From Haematomicrobium sanguinis DSM 21259 (lineage in GTDB: Bacteria > Actinomycetota > Actinomycetes > Actinomycetales > Micrococcaceae): 64,000 nt of DNA. Shown here one piece after another: positions 60,505 through 64,000 of this stretch. The notes under the pieces were generated by a model. That model was not told the DNA's origin, ran no database searches, and saw nothing but the letters and a program-made list of their open reading frames with translations. Position numbers and translations under genes: made by a program. The DNA lies in contig NZ_JIAG01000010.1 of NCBI RefSeq assembly GCF_000688395.1, positions 1 to 64,000 of the forward strand, in the 5' to 3' direction. Position 1 is the stretch's first letter; each line of letters opens with the position of its first letter.

Positions 60505-62268
60505 ATGAGCACTCGCACCAGTTTCCCGACGCCATCCCGCCGAGCATTTCTGGGCGCCACGCTCGGCGCCGCACTGGCCGGAGGCGCCCTCACTGCCTGC
60601 TCCCCTAGCACCCCAACCAAACCCGCCGGACCATCCCTAGACCCGAGCCGTCTGCTCCCGCCCGAGGGCGGACCGGCAAAGACACCGGTAGACGGCGTGG
60701 TGTACCCGCCGGACTACGACGGCCCACAGGCATACACCCCGGAAAAGCTCGTCACCGAGGCGTTCACGCTCAGCGTGGTCGCAATCCAGGACCCGACGGT
60801 CGGCGACTGGAAAACCAATGCCATGACCAAGTGGTATGAGGAGCGCACCGGCATCTCGGTGGACTGGACCGTGATCCCCGCGGGCGACGAAGGGCTGACC
60901 AAACTCAACGCGATGATCGCCTCGGGGAACCTCCCGGACGTCGTGCTGATGAACCCGCTCAGCAGATCCGCGCTGTACGCCAATGCCCAACAGGGGACGT
61001 TCATTGACGTGAAAGACATCGTGGCGAAGTACGCACCCAATACCCAGATGATGTTAGATACCTTTGCCGAGGAAGCGAAGGCGCTGTTTGCCCCCGATGG
61101 CGGGCTGTATGGCGTCCCGCAGCTCAACGATTGCTACCACTGCCGCTGCTACTGGGACCGCGTGTGGGTGCACAAACCGACGATGGACGAGTTGGGGCTG
61201 AAAATGCCAAGGACCACCGAGGAGTTCAAGCAGGTGCTCCTGGACGCGAAAAAGGCGCGCCCGAACATCCAGACGTACACCACCTACGCGAATGAAACGC
61301 CCGGTAGCGCGCTACGTTACGACATGATGCCGCTTGGCGCCTTTGGCTACTACCCGGGGACGGTCAATGCATTCCAGCAGAACTATTTGGCGACCGGCGA
61401 GGACGGCAAGGTGTACGTCAGTCTCACCGGGGACTCGGCGCGCGAGGGCCTGAAATACCTGTCGGACTTGCGCGAGTCCGGTGCGATTGACCCGGCAAAC
61501 TTCAATCAGACCGGCGATCAGCTCAAGCGCCAGGTGGCTCAAGGCAACGTGCTCATGATCGCGGCCGGGTATCAGGGCGAATTCATGAACATTGGCGATC
61601 CCAAGTACCGCGACTGGGTGGCACTCGAACCGTTTTCCGCTCCGGGTACCAAAGCCGTCGTCAGTTGGGACTATTACGGCGGCATGTCCGTGGCGAGCCT
61701 CATTTCCAAGACCTGCAAGACCCCAGAAATGGCGGCGGCGTGGATCGATCTCATGTTTGAGGCCACCGCGACGAGCGCCAGCCAACTGGGTGTCCAGGGC
61801 GAGGGCTGGGATTGGTCTAAGCCGGGCGCCGAGGGGTTGATTGGCGGTCCGGCCATGTATTGGAGCAACTTTGATGACAAAGCCCGCAAGGACAAGTGCT
61901 GGAACCAGTACGGCCCCACCTACCGCTCCACCATGTACCGCGACGCGCAGGAAAGCGACCCGAAGGATCCCTCCTTTGAAGCGACCCTGCGCACCGTGAG
62001 TGAAGATCTGTACTTCCCCTATGCGCAGCCGCAAGAGATGCAGGTGCCCCCGCTCTACCTTGACGAGGCTCAAGCGGGCTCGATTGCCACCCAAATTTCG
62101 GATGTCTCCACCTTTTTGCAACAGGCGGTTTTCGAATTCACCTCCGGTAAGCGGAACGCAAACGACGACGGCGCGTGGCAAGCTTTTAAGGACGAGGTCG
62201 CCTCACGCGGGGCTACTCAGATTATCGAGGTCATGCAGCCTGCCGTCGATGCCTTCCGTAACGCCTAG
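60505..62268 (+). CDS. Extracellular solute-binding lipoprotein (ABC importer, family 1 type)
   Basis: 587 aa. N-terminus SRRAFLGATLGAALAGGALT with a twin-arginine pair and lipobox LTACS indicates Tat export and lipid anchoring. The mature protein looks like large sugar-binding proteins (LplA/AlgQ type): WYEERTGISVDWTVIPAGDE, MIASGNLPDVVLMNPL, YGVPQLNDCYHCRCYWDRVWVHKPTMDELGLKMPRTTEEF. Start ATG 60505 has AGGAG upstream; an in-frame start at 60475 lies near the operator. No permease gene is next to it; a paralogue begins at 63774. Substrate probably an oligosaccharide, inferred. Confidence 0.85.
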   Translation: MSTRTSFPTPSRRAFLGATLGAALAGGALTACSPSTPTKPAGPSLDPSRLLPPEGGPAKTPVDGVVYPPDYDGPQAYTPEKLVTEAFTLSVVAIQDPTVGDWKTNAMTKWYEERTGISVDWTVIPAGDEGLTKLNAMIASGNLPDVVLMNPLSRSALYANAQQGTFIDVKDIVAKYAPNTQMMLDTFAEEAKALFAPDGGLYGVPQLNDCYHCRCYWDRVWVHKPTMDELGLKMPRTTEEFKQVLLDAKKARPNIQTYTTYANETPGSALRYDMMPLGAFGYYPGTVNAFQQNYLATGEDGKVYVSLTGDSAREGLKYLSDLRESGAIDPANFNQTGDQLKRQVAQGNVLMIAAGYQGEFMNIGDPKYRDWVALEPFSAPGTKAVVSWDYYGGMSVASLISKTCKTPEMAAAWIDLMFEATATSASQLGVQGEGWDWSKPGAEGLIGGPAMYWSNFDDKARKDKCWNQYGPTYRSTMYRDAQESDPKDPSFEATLRTVSEDLYFPYAQPQEMQVPPLYLDEAQAGSIATQISDVSTFLQQAVFEFTSGKRNANDDGAWQAFKDEVASRGATQIIEVMQPAVDAFRNA

Positions 62269-62277
62269 TTGGCGAGG

Positions 62278-62757
62278 CTAGTTTGCTGCGGCAATCGTGC
62301 CGGTGTCTTCGTATTCCTTGATCTGGTTAATGCGGCGGATGTGGCGCTCTTCATTGCTGAACGGGGTTTTCAAAAATTCCTCGATGATGGCGGTTGCCTC
62401 TTCGATGGAATGTTGGCGTCCGCCCACGGCAACGACGTTCGCGTCGTTGTGTTGGCGGGCTAGGCGCGCGGTCTCGAGGTTCCAGGCGAGCGCCGCGCGG
62501 ATGCCCTTGACCTTGTTGGCCGCGATCTGTTCGCCGTTGCCGGAGCCGCCCAGAACAATGCCGAGCGCGTCGACGCCGGCCTCTTGATCGGCGATGACTG
62601 CCTCGGCGGCGGCAATGCAGAAGGCGGGGTAATCGTCCAGCGGGTCATATTCTCTGGGGCCGTGATCAATCATCTCGTAGCCTTGCGAGCTCAGAACTTT
62701 GACCAGGTGCGCCGAGAGTTCCATCCCTGCGTGGTCGGTAGCAATGTGTACGCGCAT
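62278..62757 (-). CDS. rpiB: RpiB/LacAB-family sugar-phosphate isomerase
   Basis: 159 aa. MRVHIATDHAGMELSAHLVKVL, DHGPREYDPLDDYPAFCIAAAEAV, GIVLGGSGNGEQIAANKVKGIRAALAWN, and HNDANVVAVGGRQHS. It interconverts ribose-5-phosphate and ribulose-5-phosphate, or a related sugar phosphate. The usual catalytic Cys position is Ser here (GGSGNG), as in actinobacterial RpiB. Start 62757 has AAAGGTG upstream. It is convergent with the binding-protein gene. Confidence 0.92.
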   Translation of the reverse strand: MRVHIATDHAGMELSAHLVKVLSSQGYEMIDHGPREYDPLDDYPAFCIAAAEAVIADQEAGVDALGIVLGGSGNGEQIAANKVKGIRAALAWNLETARLARQHNDANVVAVGGRQHSIEEATAIIEEFLKTPFSNEERHIRRINQIKEYEDTGTIAAAN

Positions 62758-62796
62758 GATCACCTTTCGCGCCAAAAGAAGTGTGTGAGTCCCAGC

Positions 62797-63636
62797 CTAA
62801 ATGAAACGGGTTGCCAGTCGCACCGCGGGGTCGAGGTCCGGGGCATGACCGGACGGCAACGCGATACCGCCTCCAGCCAGCGCAACCAGTGCGGCGAGTA
62901 GGGCTCTGGCCGTGAGGCCGCTGGATTTGGGATTTTCCGGGTTGACCTCGTTGTCGATGCGGAAATCGTAGCTACCGGCACTCCCCGACGCCTGAATGCG
63001 GTGCACTGTGCGTTCGGCACTCCCGTCGGCGATGACCTCCACCTCAACGGGCACGCCGGGTGCGGACAGGGAGAGCGCCACCGTGACGTTCGCGGTCGCC
63101 GGGAATGCCTGGATCGCCTCATCGGGAGTGCCGCGAAAGATCGTGCGCCTGCCCTCCCCCAGCCCGGCAACCAGGGCGGGGTTGAAGGCTTGGGCGCGCT
63201 TCGCCGTCGTAATTTTGATGCCGGTGAGGCCGCCGGACAGGGCGGCCGCGCAGATGAGGTCAAGACCGCCGATGGCACCTGTGGTGAGCCAGAACGAGGT
63301 GGTGGACGCTTGTAGCGTGTGGCGCAGCGCTTGGTTGGCGAGCGCACCGACTGAGGTAATGATCAGCGGTGTGCCGCTCGCGAGAACGCGAGGTGCCCAG
63401 GTGGAGACCGCGTCGACGCTCGCGCATTCGATGACGATGTCGGCGCTCGCGCAGAGCTCGGTGAATTCGGTGCCGTTGGACCCAGCGCTTCGGCCAATTG
63501 ATCCGATGATTGTGAGCGGGTAGTCCGAGGCGCCGATGAGCGTCTCTAGGTGACCCGCTATGGAGCCGCGGCCTATCAGCCCCACGCGGAACCGGCGCTG
63601 CGCTGGCGGGGCACCCGAGGTGCGGGCATGCGTCAT
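62797..63636 (-). CDS. Aspartate dehydrogenase-like protein (DUF108)
   Basis: 279 aa. N-terminal NAD-binding domain, FRVGLIGRGSIAGHLETLIG, with SADIVIECASVDAVSTWAPRVL. The catalytic-region segment GAIGGLDLICAAALSGG and the DUF108 part ANVTVALSLSAPGVPVEVEVI with SGHAPDLDPAVRLATRFI are also present. Family members make iminoaspartate for NAD or act on other amino acids. Start ATG 63636; the frame up to 63747 has a Cys/Arg-rich segment unlike the family. It follows no NAD-synthesis genes, so a catabolic role is also possible. Confidence 0.82.
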   Translation of the reverse strand: MTHARTSGAPPAQRRFRVGLIGRGSIAGHLETLIGASDYPLTIIGSIGRSAGSNGTEFTELCASADIVIECASVDAVSTWAPRVLASGTPLIITSVGALANQALRHTLQASTTSFWLTTGAIGGLDLICAAALSGGLTGIKITTAKRAQAFNPALVAGLGEGRRTIFRGTPDEAIQAFPATANVTVALSLSAPGVPVEVEVIADGSAERTVHRIQASGSAGSYDFRIDNEVNPENPKSSGLTARALLAALVALAGGGIALPSGHAPDLDPAVRLATRFI

Positions 63637-63773
63637 GTCACCACTAAAGCAAACCCGTCGGCGACACGCTATGCCTCCCGAAGATAAGCCTTGATTCATC
63701 CGATGTTTTGCGGTAGCTTGACCGACAACAGATGTGAACAGAATCACACCGAAATAAACATTAGGGGGTAATT

Positions 63774-64000
63774 ATGCGCAACTCAGATTCGACCTTGGCC
63801 AGCCACACGAAACCGGGAGCAGTGGGGACCAGCCGCCGAACCTTCCTGGGCGGGATGGCGCTCTCGTTAGCTGCCGTGGGACTCGCCGGCTGTAGCGGTG
63901 GAGGCGCTGCGGCGAGAAGCGACCTGGACCCGAACCGAATCTTGCCCCCGGAAGGCGGACCGGAGTTCACCCTGATCGACACCGTCCAGTACCCGCCGAA
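63774..64000 (+). CDS. Second extracellular solute-binding lipoprotein (partial at window end)
   Basis: 75 codons visible. GTSRRTFLGGMALSLAAVGL with lipobox LAGCS is a Tat lipoprotein signal. The following DPNRILPPEGGP matches DPSRLLPPEGGP in the protein at 60505, so the two are paralogues. AGGGGG lies 6-11 nt before the ATG. The gene runs past position 64000, where permease genes might follow. Confidence 0.85.
   Translation, partial: MRNSDSTLASHTKPGAVGTSRRTFLGGMALSLAAVGLAGCSGGGAAARSDLDPNRILPPEGGPEFTLIDTVQYPP

Overview
The window is high-GC DNA from an actinomycete, most likely a Micrococcales member of the Microbacteriaceae type. Three things point there. The housekeeping order rplU-rpmA-obg ... 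proB-proA ... nadD-rsfS and folC-DUF4233-ndk is actinobacterial. The ileS leader carries a T-box. There are paired clpP1/clpP2 genes and a homologue of the mycothiol-dependent nitroreductase. No rRNA or CRISPR array was seen.

Layout. 1-320: the end of an IS481-type insertion sequence cut by the window edge. 543-8655: a catabolic gene run for the homoprotocatechuate (3,4-dihydroxyphenylacetate) meta-cleavage pathway (hpaD, hpaE, hpaH, hpaI and an hpaG-like FAH-RraA fusion), with its own GntR/FCD regulator, a leading ThDP-dependent enzyme and twin GTATAC palindromes as probable operators. 8736-17358: a VOC protein, a DUF222/HNH nuclease, three mosaic DUF6318-type lipoproteins around a secreted PKD-like protein, and two unknown membrane proteins. 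17784-20780: an FdhF/YdeP-type molybdopterin oxidoreductase and a DoxX protein.

20804-27449: a genomic island next to tRNA-Ala. It holds five tightly packed, translationally coupled genes: a 76-aa protein, a DUF6414-like protein, a ClpB-D2-type AAA+ ATPase, an OLD-family ATPase/TOPRIM nuclease and a UvrD-like helicase. The last two resemble Gabija GajA/GajB; the first three are extra. This is the best candidate for a little-described, probably antiviral, system in the window.

27570-40470: housekeeping genes (rsfS, nadD, proA, proB, obg, rpmA, rplU). They are interrupted by small accessory units: a winged-helix gene with four TTTCATGRC sites, an aldo/keto reductase with a MerR regulator, and a VapBC pair. 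A thiD-tenA fusion sits under a TPP riboswitch. 40478-60241: rne, a VKOR protein, ndk, DUF4233, folC, T-box-controlled ileS, an SDR, valS, a hydrolase with a nitroreductase-like DsbA-fold protein, clpX, clpP2, clpP1, tig, tRNA-Pro and tRNA-Gly. 60505-64000: two paralogous solute-binding lipoproteins flank an RpiB-like isomerase and an aspartate-dehydrogenase-like protein, probably part of a carbohydrate uptake locus that continues past the window.

Two features recur across the window. Gene ends are often closed by long perfect hairpins without T-tracts (25-28 bp arms at 38783, 44398 and 53790). A degenerate 20-bp word, GGTACGACGGCGATRCTCRC, appears singly or as a palindrome in several intergenic regions and inside some coding regions.
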